Positions 55,888 through 64,000 of a stretch of DNA of 64,000 nucleotides are shown in pieces (the stretch's first letter is position 1; the number at the start of each line of letters is the position of its first letter). The notes beneath the pieces are model-generated. The model ran no database searches and was not told the DNA's origin. It was given only the letters and a program-made list of their open reading frames with translations. This stretch comes from Breznakibacter sp047600785 (lineage in GTDB: Bacteria > Bacteroidota > Bacteroidia > Bacteroidales > Marinilabiliaceae). The translations under genes were made by a program, and so were the position numbers. The stretch spans positions 1,550,001-1,614,000 of the forward strand of contig JASGKH010000002.1 of assembly GCA_047600785.1 (NCBI GenBank), written 5' to 3'.

Positions 55888-57813
55888 TTGTCATTACAAT
55901 ATCGACTAACCGACTGGTTGCCAACAACTCCCAAAGAAGCAAAGCTGCTGGGCTGGGAACAGCCCGATGTGGTTCTGTTTACGGGCGATGCCTATGTGGA
56001 CCATCCGGCCTTTGGAGCGGCGGTTATCGGGCGCATCATGGAGTCGGAAGGGCTTAACGTGGCCGTGGTACCACAGCCCAACTGGCGCGACGACCTGCGC
56101 GATTTCAAAAAGTTTGGCGTCCCCCGGTTGTTTTTTGGAGTAACGGCCGGCGCCATGGATTCGATGGTGAACCATTACACCGCCAACCGCCGCCTCCGCA
56201 GCGACGACGCTTACACTCCCGGCGGCAAGGCGGGGTTTAGGCCCGATTACGCCACATCGGTTTACACCAGGATATTAAAGCAACTGTACCCCGACATACC
56301 TGTGCTAATTGGCGGTATTGAAGCATCATTGCGAAGGTTAACGCATTACGATTATTGGTCCGACGAAGTAAAACCCGGCATTCTGGCCACAACGGGCGCC
56401 GACATGCTGGTGTACGGCATGGGCGAAAAACCGCTCCGCGAAATCATCGGTTTGCTGAAGAAGGGCGTCCCTTTCCATTCGATGACCACGATACCGCAAA
56501 CCGCTGTTCTCGGACCAGCCGAAACGGAATTGCCCAGAAGCAAAAACTGGAAAGACATTGTGCTGGCATCGCACGAAGCTTGCCTGGCCGACAAGAAGAC
56601 CTATGCCCAAAACTTTCGCCACATCGAGGAACAAAGTAACCGGTGGCATGCCGCACGGCTGGTGCAACAGACCGGCGACCGGAATATCATCATCAACCCG
56701 CCCTACCCGCCGTTAAGCAGCGAAGAACTCGACGCGTCGTTCGACCTGCCGTACACCCGGTTGCCCCATCCCCGGTACAAGGACAAAGGCCCCATTCCCG
56801 CTTTTGAGATGATTAAGTTTTCGGTGAACATACACCGTGGTTGTTTCGGGGGATGCAGTTTTTGCACCATTTCGGCCCATCAAGGCAAGTTCATTGCGTC
56901 AAGATCCAAAGAATCGGTCCTGCGCGAGGTCAAACAGATTGTTCAAATGCCCGACTTCAAAGGCTACATCAGCGATCTGGGAGGGCCCAGCGCCAACATG
57001 TACCAAATGGAAGGCAGGGATTTGAAGATCTGCGAACGGTGCACCCGTCCATCGTGCATCCACCCCAACGTGTGCGGCAACCTGAATACCGACCATATGC
57101 CGATGCTCGATCTTTACAACAGTGTCGACAAAATCGAGGGGATCAAAAAATCGTTTGTCGGCAGCGGTGTGCGTTACGACATGCTGATGAACCCGTTATC
57201 CACTCCGGGGGAAAAGGAAAGCCACCGGCAATACACCCGCGAGTTGATCGAAAAGCACGTATCGGGACGGTTAAAAGTCGCTCCCGAGCACACATCGGAC
57301 CACGTATTGAAAGTGATGCGCAAACCATCGTTCGAACTGTTCAAACGCTTCGCGGCCACGTTTGATGACATCAACAAAAAGGCGGGCCTGAAGCAACAGC
57401 TCATCCCCTACTTTATTTCAAGCCATCCGGGCAGCCGGGAAGAGGATATGGCGCAACTGGCCGCCGAGGCCAACGACCTGAATTTCCACCTGGAACAGGT
57501 GCAAGACTTTACGCCAACCCCTATGACCGTGGCCACGGAAATATATTATTCGGGCTATCATCCGTACACCATGGAAGAAGTGCCCACGGCCCGCACCAAA
57601 GACGAAAAACTGCTGCAACGTCTGTATTTTTTTTGGTACAAGCCCGAAAACAGGTTAAAGATCGAAGAACGTTTACGTAAAATGAAACGTCCCGACCTTA
57701 TTTCACGTTTGTTTGCAAAAAAAGAAAAAGAGAGCCGGCCTCCGCTGCAAAAAAGCGTGTCGGGACGCAAGCCCAACTACCAAAAACAGTTTAATAAACC
57801 CAAAAGAAAATGA
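55888..57813 (+). CDS. ygiQ: YgiQ family radical SAM protein with a TTG start
   Basis: The 641-residue protein starts with TTG (SLQYRLTDWLPTTPKEAK follows, the conserved beginning of the family). No in-frame ATG lies upstream before a promoter box. An N-terminal UPF0313 domain (about 1-290) precedes the radical SAM core with the 4Fe-4S Cys in CFGGCSFCTISAHQG (near 325). A C-terminal basic tail with KKEKESRPP and GRKPNYQKQF ends it. The chemical reaction is unknown. The stop overlaps the start of the DUF4197 gene (ATGA). Confidence 0.95.
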   Translation: MSLQYRLTDWLPTTPKEAKLLGWEQPDVVLFTGDAYVDHPAFGAAVIGRIMESEGLNVAVVPQPNWRDDLRDFKKFGVPRLFFGVTAGAMDSMVNHYTANRRLRSDDAYTPGGKAGFRPDYATSVYTRILKQLYPDIPVLIGGIEASLRRLTHYDYWSDEVKPGILATTGADMLVYGMGEKPLREIIGLLKKGVPFHSMTTIPQTAVLGPAETELPRSKNWKDIVLASHEACLADKKTYAQNFRHIEEQSNRWHAARLVQQTGDRNIIINPPYPPLSSEELDASFDLPYTRLPHPRYKDKGPIPAFEMIKFSVNIHRGCFGGCSFCTISAHQGKFIASRSKESVLREVKQIVQMPDFKGYISDLGGPSANMYQMEGRDLKICERCTRPSCIHPNVCGNLNTDHMPMLDLYNSVDKIEGIKKSFVGSGVRYDMLMNPLSTPGEKESHRQYTRELIEKHVSGRLKVAPEHTSDHVLKVMRKPSFELFKRFAATFDDINKKAGLKQQLIPYFISSHPGSREEDMAQLAAEANDLNFHLEQVQDFTPTPMTVATEIYYSGYHPYTMEEVPTARTKDEKLLQRLYFFWYKPENRLKIEERLRKMKRPDLISRLFAKKEKESRPPLQKSVSGRKPNYQKQFNKPKRK

Positions 57814-58559
57814 ATAAACCAACGATTGCATTGGCGCTTTTGCTAGGCTTATCCTCGTGCGCCGAACTCATGCAAGTGGCCGAAACCTATGGCAGTACCG
57901 TCACCTCCAAACCGCTCACGGAACTTGATGTGATCAACGGCCTCAAACAGGCCTTGACCGTGGGTACCGACACGGCCGTAACCAAACTAGCCAAAACCAA
58001 TGGCTATTACGGCAATGCTTTGTACAAGATTTTATTGCCGCCCGAAGCTGACGTGATCGTGAGAAATGTGTCGAAGATTCCCGGAGGACAAAAGCTGGTC
58101 GACAACGTGGTGCTGAGCATTAACCGGGCCGCAGAAGATGCCGTCAAAGAGGCAGCCCCCGTATTTGTCGGCGCCATCAAACAGATGACCGTCCAGGATG
58201 CCTGGGGAATATTGCGCGGGCAGGAAAATGCCGCCACCGAGTATTTGAAAAAAACCACCTCCGCCCAGCTTTTCGACCTGTACAATCCCAAAATACAAAC
58301 CTCGCTGGATAAGCCGCTGCTGGCAGGTATTTCGGCCAACCAATCGTGGAAAACACTCACCGACCAGTGGAACACCGTGGCGCAAAGCGCGGTCGGGAAG
58401 CTCGCCGGTTTTACTCCCGTCAGCACTGATTTGGATAATTATCTGACCGAAAAAGCCCTGAACGGCCTCTACCTGCAAATCGCCGCCCAGGAAAAGCAGA
58501 TCCGGCAGGACCCTGTGGCCAGGGTGACCGATTTGTTGAAAAGGGTATTCGGAAGCTAA
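57810..58559 (+). CDS. DUF4197 lipoprotein
   Basis: The 249-residue protein has lipobox LSSC (Cys17) and the DUF4197 helical domain with GLKQALTVGTDTAVTKLAK in part near 49, VDNVVLSINRAAEDAVKEA in part near 100 and ALNGLYLQIAAQEKQIR near 215. Its function is unknown, and such proteins occur in many gram-negatives. It is translationally coupled to ygiQ by a 4-nt overlap, an uncommon pairing. The hairpin at 58578 follows. Confidence 0.88.
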   Translation: MNKPTIALALLLGLSSCAELMQVAETYGSTVTSKPLTELDVINGLKQALTVGTDTAVTKLAKTNGYYGNALYKILLPPEADVIVRNVSKIPGGQKLVDNVVLSINRAAEDAVKEAAPVFVGAIKQMTVQDAWGILRGQENAATEYLKKTTSAQLFDLYNPKIQTSLDKPLLAGISANQSWKTLTDQWNTVAQSAVGKLAGFTPVSTDLDNYLTEKALNGLYLQIAAQEKQIRQDPVARVTDLLKRVFGS

Positions 58560-58577
58560 AAATGGTGATACAATGAG

Positions 58578-58607
58578 ACCTTCAGGGTTTTAAAAGCCTT
58601 GAAGGTT
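58578..58607. terminator. Hairpin between DUF4197 and YhcC-type genes
   Basis: An imperfect stem ACCTTCAGG with CCTTGAAGGT around a ttttaaaa centre separates the two convergent genes. It is related to the hairpin at 47355-47379. Confidence 0.6.
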
Positions 58608-59548
58608 TAACCAGCCAGATACCTTTTCCCCTGCCACGTCCCACGCTCCTCAAGCCGTTTTTCAACTTTATGTACAAACTCAAAGTTTTTTATTCCCCAT
58701 TTTGGGGCAATGAGTAGATCGTGCGGAGCCTGGCTGATAAAACGTTCCATGACGATGTGGGGCGACAAACGTTCCAAAAAGTCGACCACGAGTTCCACGA
58801 ATTCGTCGCACCCGTACAGGGTGAGCCGTGAAGGGTCACGTTGGTAATCGACCGCAAAACGCGACCCTTTTACAATCTGCAGTTGATGCAGTTTTAGATA
58901 ATTGATGGGCAATGCCGACAACACAGTCGCGTGGTCCAGAATGGTCCGGGACGATTCGCCCGGCAGGCCCAGGATCATGTGGAGCCCCACGGGAATACCC
59001 ACCTTGCGGATACGCTGCACGGCATCGACGGTCTCCTCCCAGCCGTGCCCGCGGTTTATGGCCGCAAGGGTTTCGTTGCGGGTCGACTCGGCCCCAAGTT
59101 CAATGGCCACGTACACATCGCGGCCCCAGCCGGCCAGTACGTCCAACAGCTCATCCTGAATACAATCGGGACGCGTGCCGATGACCAACCCGTTTACCAG
59201 CGGATGTGCCAACGCTTCACGATATTTGGCCAGCAGTCCATCCAGTTCACCGTATGTATTGCTGTACGCCTGGAAATAGGCCAGATAAAACTGCGTTTGG
59301 TACTTATGGCGAAAAAACGAGATGCCTTTATCGATTTGGTCGGCAATGGCCGCTTCGGGAGCGCAGTAATTGGGGTTGAACGTGCTGTTGTTGCAAAAGG
59401 CGCACCCTCCGTAACCTTTGCTTCCATCGCGGTTAGGGCAGGTAAAACCCGCATTGACGGAGACCTTTTGGATACGCTGCCCGAACCTGTTCTTGATGTA
59501 ACTGCTGTAGTCGTTGTAACGTTTTGCATGGCCCCAGGGAAACTCCAT
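58607..59548 (-). CDS. TIGR01212 (YhcC-type) radical SAM protein
   Basis: The 313-residue protein has the radical SAM Cys motif CPNRDGSKGYGGCAFC near 33-48, where the spacing between the first and second Cys is the enlarged one of this family. VYVAIELGAESTRNETLAAI in part near 150 and GLHMILGLPGESSRT follow. The function is unknown but it often accompanies RNA or Fe-S biology. The ATG at 59548 is 211 bp from the next gene. Confidence 0.93.
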   Translation of the reverse strand: MEFPWGHAKRYNDYSSYIKNRFGQRIQKVSVNAGFTCPNRDGSKGYGGCAFCNNSTFNPNYCAPEAAIADQIDKGISFFRHKYQTQFYLAYFQAYSNTYGELDGLLAKYREALAHPLVNGLVIGTRPDCIQDELLDVLAGWGRDVYVAIELGAESTRNETLAAINRGHGWEETVDAVQRIRKVGIPVGLHMILGLPGESSRTILDHATVLSALPINYLKLHQLQIVKGSRFAVDYQRDPSRLTLYGCDEFVELVVDFLERLSPHIVMERFISQAPHDLLIAPKWGIKNFEFVHKVEKRLEERGTWQGKRYLAG

Positions 59549-59585
59549 CGTTCTAAGTTTTGGGCAAAGATAGGATTATTGGGGA

Positions 59586-59702
59586 AGAAGCTTTCAGCCA
59601 TTGGCTGTTAGCCGCTGGCTTTATTAAGAACTGCGGGTGTCAAGTCAGCCATAACCGGGCTTTTAACACGCTAACAGCTAATAATTAGCGGCCAACAGCC
59701 TT
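59586..59702. repeat. Degenerate cagccaatggctgttagc-type repeat region
   Basis: Two clusters (59586-59622 and 59670-59702) contain inverted words such as AGCCATTGGCT, GCTGTTAGCCGC, GCTAATAATTAGC and GCGGCCAACAGCC that can pair with each other. Similar words occur at 61426-61440 and 61650-61684. It is a low-copy intergenic repeat without coding sense. Confidence 0.55.
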
Positions 59703-59754
59703 TGTTCCGCTCAACTTTAAACAACCTTAACATTCGCGCCCATTTAAAAATGTG

Positions 59755-59762
59755 TATTTTTG
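59755..59762 (+). promoter_or_regulatory. -7 box of the ABC-F gene
   Basis: TATTTTTG fits TAnnTTTG and lies 48 bp upstream of the ATG at 59811. No well-placed -33 TTG is seen. Confidence 0.5.
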
Positions 59763-59810
59763 CGGCCTGAAAATCAAAAGTGTAACGAATCAATACATCA
59801 GTATAAAAGC

Positions 59811-61427
59811 ATGATTACAGTATCTAACCTTGCCATCCAGTTCGGCAAAAGGGTTTTGTTCCAGGATGTGAGCTTAAAATTCACGGCCGGCAATTGTTAC
59901 GGCATTATCGGGGCCAACGGTGCTGGCAAGTCGACGTTTTTACGTATCCTGAGCCGTGATCTGGACTCGACCCGCGGCTCCATCGAGATGGGTGTCGGCG
60001 AACGCCTGAGCGTACTCCGCCAGAACCACCACGAGTTCGACGAATCTGCCGTGCTCGACACCGTCATGATGGGCCATGCCAGCCTGTGGAAAGTAATGAA
60101 GGAGCGCGAGGCCCTGTACGCGAAAACCGATTTTACCGAAGAAGACGGCATCAAATCGGCCGAACTGGAAGAAAAGTTTGCCGAGATGGACGGCTGGAAC
60201 GCCGAAAGCGACGCGGCATCGCTGCTGAGCGGGCTTGGCATTACCGAACAATACCATTACAGCCTGTTGAAGGACATGAGCGGGAAAGAAAAAGTGAAGG
60301 TGCTTCTGGCACAAGCCCTGTTCGGCAAACCCGACAACCTGCTGCTCGACGAGCCCACCAACGATCTGGACCTGGAAACCGTCACCTGGCTGGAACATTA
60401 CCTTTCGAACTTTCAGGGAACCCTGCTGGTCGTTTCACACGACCGCCACTTCCTCGACTCGGTGTGTACGCACATCGTGGACATCGATTTCGGCAAGGTG
60501 CAACTCTTCTCGGGCAACTATTCGTTTTGGTACCAAAGCAGCCAGCTCGCGTTACGCCAGCAACAGGCCCAAAACAAAAAGGCAGAAGAAAAGCGCAAGG
60601 AACTGCTGGAATTTATCCAACGGTTCAGCGCCAACGTGGCCAAATCGAAGCAAACCACCAGCCGTAAAAAGATGTTGGAAAAGCTCAATGTGGAAGAGAT
60701 ACAGCCTTCCACACGCCGCTATCCCGCCATTATTTTCACCCCCGAGCGCGAAACGGGCAACACCATTCTGGAGGTGCACAACCTGAGCAAAAAAACCGAG
60801 GACGGTACGTGGTTGATGAAAGATGTCACGTTTAACGTGGAAAAAGACGATAAAATCGTGTTCCTTAGCCGCAATTCGCTGGCCATGACCACACTGTTCG
60901 AAATCATCAACGACAAGCTAAAGCCCGACAGCGGATCGTACAAGTGGGGCATTACCATTACACACGCCTACCTGCCGTTGGACAACAGCGACTTCTTCAA
61001 CAACAACCTGACGATTACCGATTGGCTGGGCCAATTCTCCAGCGATACCACTGAAGTGTTCCTTCGCGGTTATTTGGGAAAAATGCTTTTCTCGGGCGAA
61101 GAGATCTATAAAAAAGCAACGGTACTGTCGGGAGGTGAAAAAATGCGGTGCATGATTGCCCGTATGATGTTGCGCAACGCCAATGCAATGATATTGGATA
61201 ACCCCACCAACCACCTCGATCTGGAATCGATACAAGCCTTCAACAACACGTTGACCAACTTTAAAGGCAATATTTTAATGGCTTCGCATGACCACGAGTT
61301 CATCCAAACCGTGTGTAACCGCGTGATCGAATTGACGCCCAACGGCATCATCGACAAAATGATGGATTACGACGATTACATCAGCAGCGAAGCCATACAT
61401 GAGCTGAGGGAAAAAATGTACCGGTGA
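59811..61427 (+). CDS. ABC-F family protein, YbiT-like, with one degenerate ATP site
   Basis: From ATG 59811 (MITVSNLAIQFG) the protein has 538 residues, close to YbiT. NBD1 has Walker A GANGAGKST, signature MSGKEK (not LSGGE) and Walker B LLLDEPTNDLD. NBD2 has Walker A replaced by LSRNSLAMTT, a good signature LSGGEKM, and Walker B ILDNPTNHLD where the catalytic Glu is Asn464. A linker with a basic helical hairpin (about 235-300) lies between. There is no transmembrane part, so it acts as a ribosome-binding translation factor, not a transporter. One composite site should hydrolyse ATP; the other is probably dead. Confidence 0.93.
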   Translation: MITVSNLAIQFGKRVLFQDVSLKFTAGNCYGIIGANGAGKSTFLRILSRDLDSTRGSIEMGVGERLSVLRQNHHEFDESAVLDTVMMGHASLWKVMKEREALYAKTDFTEEDGIKSAELEEKFAEMDGWNAESDAASLLSGLGITEQYHYSLLKDMSGKEKVKVLLAQALFGKPDNLLLDEPTNDLDLETVTWLEHYLSNFQGTLLVVSHDRHFLDSVCTHIVDIDFGKVQLFSGNYSFWYQSSQLALRQQQAQNKKAEEKRKELLEFIQRFSANVAKSKQTTSRKKMLEKLNVEEIQPSTRRYPAIIFTPERETGNTILEVHNLSKKTEDGTWLMKDVTFNVEKDDKIVFLSRNSLAMTTLFEIINDKLKPDSGSYKWGITITHAYLPLDNSDFFNNNLTITDWLGQFSSDTTEVFLRGYLGKMLFSGEEIYKKATVLSGGEKMRCMIARMMLRNANAMILDNPTNHLDLESIQAFNNTLTNFKGNILMASHDHEFIQTVCNRVIELTPNGIIDKMMDYDDYISSEAIHELREKMYR

Positions 61428-61692
61428 AGAAGCTGTTAGCTTGGGGGAGGAAGCCGTATTGGGAGAATCTGGATTCGGATTTGGGGATTCGGGGTTGAAC
61501 ATTTCAACCCGAAGGCCTTCCCCTCCTCTTTAGCCCCCTTGCACTTTCTTTCCGGAGGAAAGCAGCAAGCCGTTCACCTGGCATAGCCGGGCGGACATAG
61601 GTCGGGCCGACACCTTGCCGGCCTTTCCCACCCAAAGAATCGATAACCGACTAACGGCCAAAAGCCAATAGCTAAAAGCTTTCTTAAAAACA
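61428..61692. other. Intergenic region with repeat words and hairpins
   Basis: GGGTTGAA-CAT-TTCAACCC (61486-61504 region) is a perfect hairpin but has no U-tract. CTTTCC-GGA-GGAAAG (about 61548-61562) is another. At 61650-61684 a ctaacggccaaaagccaatagctaaaagc word set matches the repeats near 59.6 kb. No gene is seen. Confidence 0.45.
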
Positions 61693-62271
61693 ATGAGTTT
61701 CGAAAAAGAATTGACCGCCCGTAGCGGTGCCGTTTGCGAACTTTGTGGTGCCACCAACGACCTTAAGGGTTTAGAGGTGGCTCCGGTCCGCCACGACAGT
61801 GCCGACGACCACGTGCTGGCATGCTCTGCATGCCTGGAACAAATAACCGACCCGACCAAAACCGATGCCAACCATTGGCGCTGCCTTAACGACAGCATGT
61901 GGAGCCAGGTGCCCGCCGTCCAGGTTTTGGCATGGCGCATGCTCAACCGTATTAAAGGCGAGGGTTGGCCGCAGGATTTGCTCGACATGCTTTACCTCGA
62001 CGACGATACGTTGGCCTGGGCCAAAGCAAGCGGCGAAGAGGCCGATGAAGATGCCGTCAGGCATATTGACAGCAACGGCAACGTACTCAGCAACGGCGAT
62101 ACCGTGGTCCTGATCAAGGACCTCAACGTCAAAGGCGGCGGGTTTACGGCCAAACGAGGCACTGCCGTACGCGGTATCCGCCTCGACCCCGACAATGCCG
62201 AATACATTGAAGGCAAGGTCGAAGGGCAACAAATCGTTATCCTGACCCAGTACGTAAAAAAATCAAACTGA
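61693..62271 (+). CDS. phnA: PhnA domain protein with zinc ribbon
   Basis: The 192-residue protein has N-terminal Cys pairs CELCG (near 16) and CSAC (near 45) for a zinc ribbon, and the C-terminal PhnA domain DSNGNVLSNGDTVVLIKDLN in part (from about 119). PhnA was first linked to phosphonate use and is now usually seen as a small protein of unclear role. No phosphonate genes are nearby. A terminator follows 20 bp downstream. Confidence 0.92.
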   Translation: MSFEKELTARSGAVCELCGATNDLKGLEVAPVRHDSADDHVLACSACLEQITDPTKTDANHWRCLNDSMWSQVPAVQVLAWRMLNRIKGEGWPQDLLDMLYLDDDTLAWAKASGEEADEDAVRHIDSNGNVLSNGDTVVLIKDLNVKGGGFTAKRGTAVRGIRLDPDNAEYIEGKVEGQQIVILTQYVKKSN

Positions 62272-62290
62272 CATTAAACATTTCTGTTGC

Positions 62291-62323
62291 AAAGGCCGCC
62301 GCGAAGTTCCGCAGCGGCCTTTT
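62291..62323 (+). terminator. Terminator of phnA
   Basis: A 9-bp stem AAAGGCCGC (62291-62299) with GCGGCCTTT (62314-62322), with a short T run, lies 20 bp after the stop. The loop contains an extra gcg/cgc pairing. Confidence 0.88.
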
Positions 62324-62475
62324 ACGGTTTTAGCGGGCCATCATCCCAGACCGTTAAGGTTTTCTCATTATTTTAGCCTTCCTAATCCAACACACTTTAT
62401 TGAAGAACGTCAAACAATCCCGTACTACCATGTGCTGAATCCCTAAGACACTTCCCAATCTAATAATATTCTAAG

Positions 62476-63549
62476 ATGGAACAATACATACCTTCTTTTA
62501 CCGACATAAGCAATTGGCAAATACAAGTATATAGCAATACGGGAGGCACGCGAAGCAAAAAAATTGCCATTCATCCCGACACGCACGAGGAGTACTTTTT
62601 TAAAGGTTCAAAAGAACTTGAGACAGGTGAAATAAGATATCCCACGGAGTTTTGGTCCGAAATTGTATCCTCAAAAGTGGGACAGCTTTTGGGTTTTCGC
62701 ATGCTCGACTACAACATAGCCTTCAAGCGTGAGGACACACAACAAATCGGCTGCATCTCCAAATCAATGGTGCGCGCATCCGAAAGCAAACTCACCGAGG
62801 GCAAGGACTATTTGGTTGGCTACAACCCCAATTACAACCCAGAGACGGACCAAACCGACTATACTTTTCAGTTTATCTGTGATGCATTAAAGTATTTTAA
62901 TCTTGAAGGAAACATTCCTGATGTTGTAAAAATAATTGTTTTTGATACCATTGTGGGAAATTCTGATAGACATCAGGAAAACTGGGGGTTTATCACCAAT
63001 TTTAAAGAAACCATTGATGAAATAGACAAAGAATTAAACAAAGAAGATACATCATGGATTGCAAAACTCTCTTTGAAAATTTGGAAATGGAGTGTTGTAC
63101 TACAAAAAGATTTTAAAAACACGAATAAACAAATTTTAAAAAACCAATCAGAATTGGCAAAAAACCATTTCTCCCCTATTTACGACAGTGGTTGCTGTTT
63201 GGGACGAGAACTAACAGATAACGCCATCGACAAAATGCTAAAAAACCATGCGATGCTTAAGTCCTATGTGAGCCGTGGACTATCGGAAATTCATTGGCAA
63301 GGAATCCCAAAAAAACAAAAACATTTTGATTTGGTTAATTTATTGATGGTTGAACATTCACAAACCATCTCTAAAACTTTGGAACGTGTAAAAGAAAAGT
63401 ACAACAAAGACAGTATCAGGGATCTTATCACCCGCATTGACCAAAACCTTCCTCAAGAGTTATTAAAGTTTAAATTATCCGATAACCGCAAAGAGCTTAT
63501 GGCTAAAATAATATCTTTGCGAACCCAACAACTACTGGAATTATCGTGA
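62476..63549 (+). CDS. HipA-like kinase-fold protein
   Basis: The 357-residue protein has the fold signatures of HipA/CtkA-type Ser/Thr kinases: a Lys in YFFKGSK (Lys43), an early acidic helix TEFWSEIVSSKVGQLLG, the catalytic loop GNSDRHQENWG (Asp164, Asn169) and a metal-binding Asp in YDSGCCLG (Asp237). It lacks the N-terminal HipA domain, as split HipS/T or CtkA forms do. The stop overlaps the next gene (GTGA), which has a domain rich in aromatic residues that could supply the missing N-terminal part. No HipB-like HTH gene is seen upstream. A toxin, defence or signalling kinase role is inference. AT content is higher than its neighbours. Confidence 0.72.
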   Translation: MEQYIPSFTDISNWQIQVYSNTGGTRSKKIAIHPDTHEEYFFKGSKELETGEIRYPTEFWSEIVSSKVGQLLGFRMLDYNIAFKREDTQQIGCISKSMVRASESKLTEGKDYLVGYNPNYNPETDQTDYTFQFICDALKYFNLEGNIPDVVKIIVFDTIVGNSDRHQENWGFITNFKETIDEIDKELNKEDTSWIAKLSLKIWKWSVVLQKDFKNTNKQILKNQSELAKNHFSPIYDSGCCLGRELTDNAIDKMLKNHAMLKSYVSRGLSEIHWQGIPKKQKHFDLVNLLMVEHSQTISKTLERVKEKYNKDSIRDLITRIDQNLPQELLKFKLSDNRKELMAKIISLRTQQLLELS

Positions 63550-64000
63550 AAACGATTGGCAACATATTTTTGGCATGGCGAAGCGGCAAAGGCAACAGAC
63601 GAATCCTTGTGGGCGTTATCAAACGCAACGCTACAATTGGTACGCGTTTTAGTTACCTTCCCAAAGGCCTTAAAGAGGCTGCCGACTACGGCTTTACCTG
63701 CTACGAAGGCTTTCCCGATACAAAAAAAGAATATACCGAAAACGTCATAGAAATATTCGGCCAACGCATTACCCGCAGCGATCGAAACGACATTGGCGAT
63801 TTTTACCGCTTTTGGAAAATCGCCCCCCAATACAAGCACGATAATTTTTACATGTTAGCTTACACCCAAGGTTTGTTGCCCATCGATAACTTTGAGTTTC
63901 TGGCCGACTTTAACCCTGTGGCCGGCTTGTCGTTCGTCACTGAGCTATCGGGGTTATCGTCCATCAATCCTGCACCTGATTGCATTTCAGTAGGCAATAC
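63546..64000 (+). CDS. Partner of the HipA-like kinase, N-terminal part (cut by window edge)
   Basis: The frame begins with GTG at 63546, overlapping the kinase stop by 4 nt (GTGA), and runs off the edge after 151 codons. It starts KTIGNIFLAWRSGKG and contains RILVGVIKRNATIGTRFSYL, GFTCYEGFPDT and FYMLAYTQGLLPIDNFEFLA. The F-x-Y after VGxIxR and the phrase LLPIDNFEFLADF resemble the N-terminal coupling domain of HipA, but I cannot name the family with certainty. The tight coupling suggests that the two proteins act together. Confidence 0.7.
   Translation, partial: MKTIGNIFLAWRSGKGNRRILVGVIKRNATIGTRFSYLPKGLKEAADYGFTCYEGFPDTKKEYTENVIEIFGQRITRSDRNDIGDFYRFWKIAPQYKHDNFYMLAYTQGLLPIDNFEFLADFNPVAGLSFVTELSGLSSINPAPDCISVGN

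Overview
The window comes from a Bacteroidota chromosome, most likely order Bacteroidales and plausibly near Dysgonomonadaceae (family level is inference). The evidence is a SusC/SusD pair, a hybrid two-component sensor with a C-terminal AraC domain, lipoproteins with acidic residues after the lipobox Cys, DUF families typical of the phylum (DUF4876, DUF4857, DUF4469), A-rich start regions without strong Shine-Dalgarno sequences, and several promoters of the Bacteroidota form TTTG-N18-20-TAnnTTTG. No tRNA, rRNA, CRISPR array, insertion sequence or prophage was recognised.

1-5.8 kb (minus strand): a truncated PLP aminotransferase and an acetolactate synthase large subunit (ilvB). ilvB is preceded by a long leader with a good promoter, two consecutive very short valine-rich ORFs, each followed by a terminator-like hairpin, and then two copies of an 85-bp palindromic intergenic element. 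This looks like a tandem translation-coupled attenuator and is the most interesting signal here. Next come a Cthe_2159-like beta-helix lipoprotein and a DUF2490 barrel.

5.8-26 kb: a 23-bp tandem repeat array, an HU/DUF4469 DNA-binding protein, and a pectin utilisation locus. Its minus-strand genes run SusC, SusD, a frameshifted six-hairpin-glycosidase-like gene, GH105, GH28, GH105, and end at a perfect 48-bp palindromic terminator. A divergent hybrid sensor-regulator and a second GH28 follow on the plus strand.

26-40 kb: DUF1287, ClpP, an acetyltransferase and an MscS channel, then a two-armed transport locus. TonB receptor, DUF4876 lipoprotein and DUF6850-like barrel (plus) converge on PepSY-helix protein, small lipoprotein, DUF4857 protein, ABC permease and ABC ATPase (minus). 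This reads as outer-membrane uptake plus inner-membrane handling of one ligand, probably a metal or metal complex (inference).

40-49 kb: DJ-1/PfpI protein, acetyltransferase, small membrane protein, and an HxlR regulator divergent from an NmrA-like / DODA dioxygenase / nitroreductase operon with overlapping promoters and repeated GTTAC boxes. Then mnmA, an EamA exporter and a MalY/PatB lyase.

49-59.5 kb: GDP-fucose synthesis (gmd, fcl) with a UDP-sugar epimerase; the zapB-like/zapA/rny operon; YgiQ radical SAM with a TTG start plus DUF4197; YhcC-type radical SAM.

59.5-64 kb: an ABC-F protein with one degenerate composite ATP site, PhnA, and at the edge a HipA-like kinase overlapping by 4 nt a truncated partner gene. 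Dispersed palindromic repeats of at least three kinds occupy many of the larger gaps.
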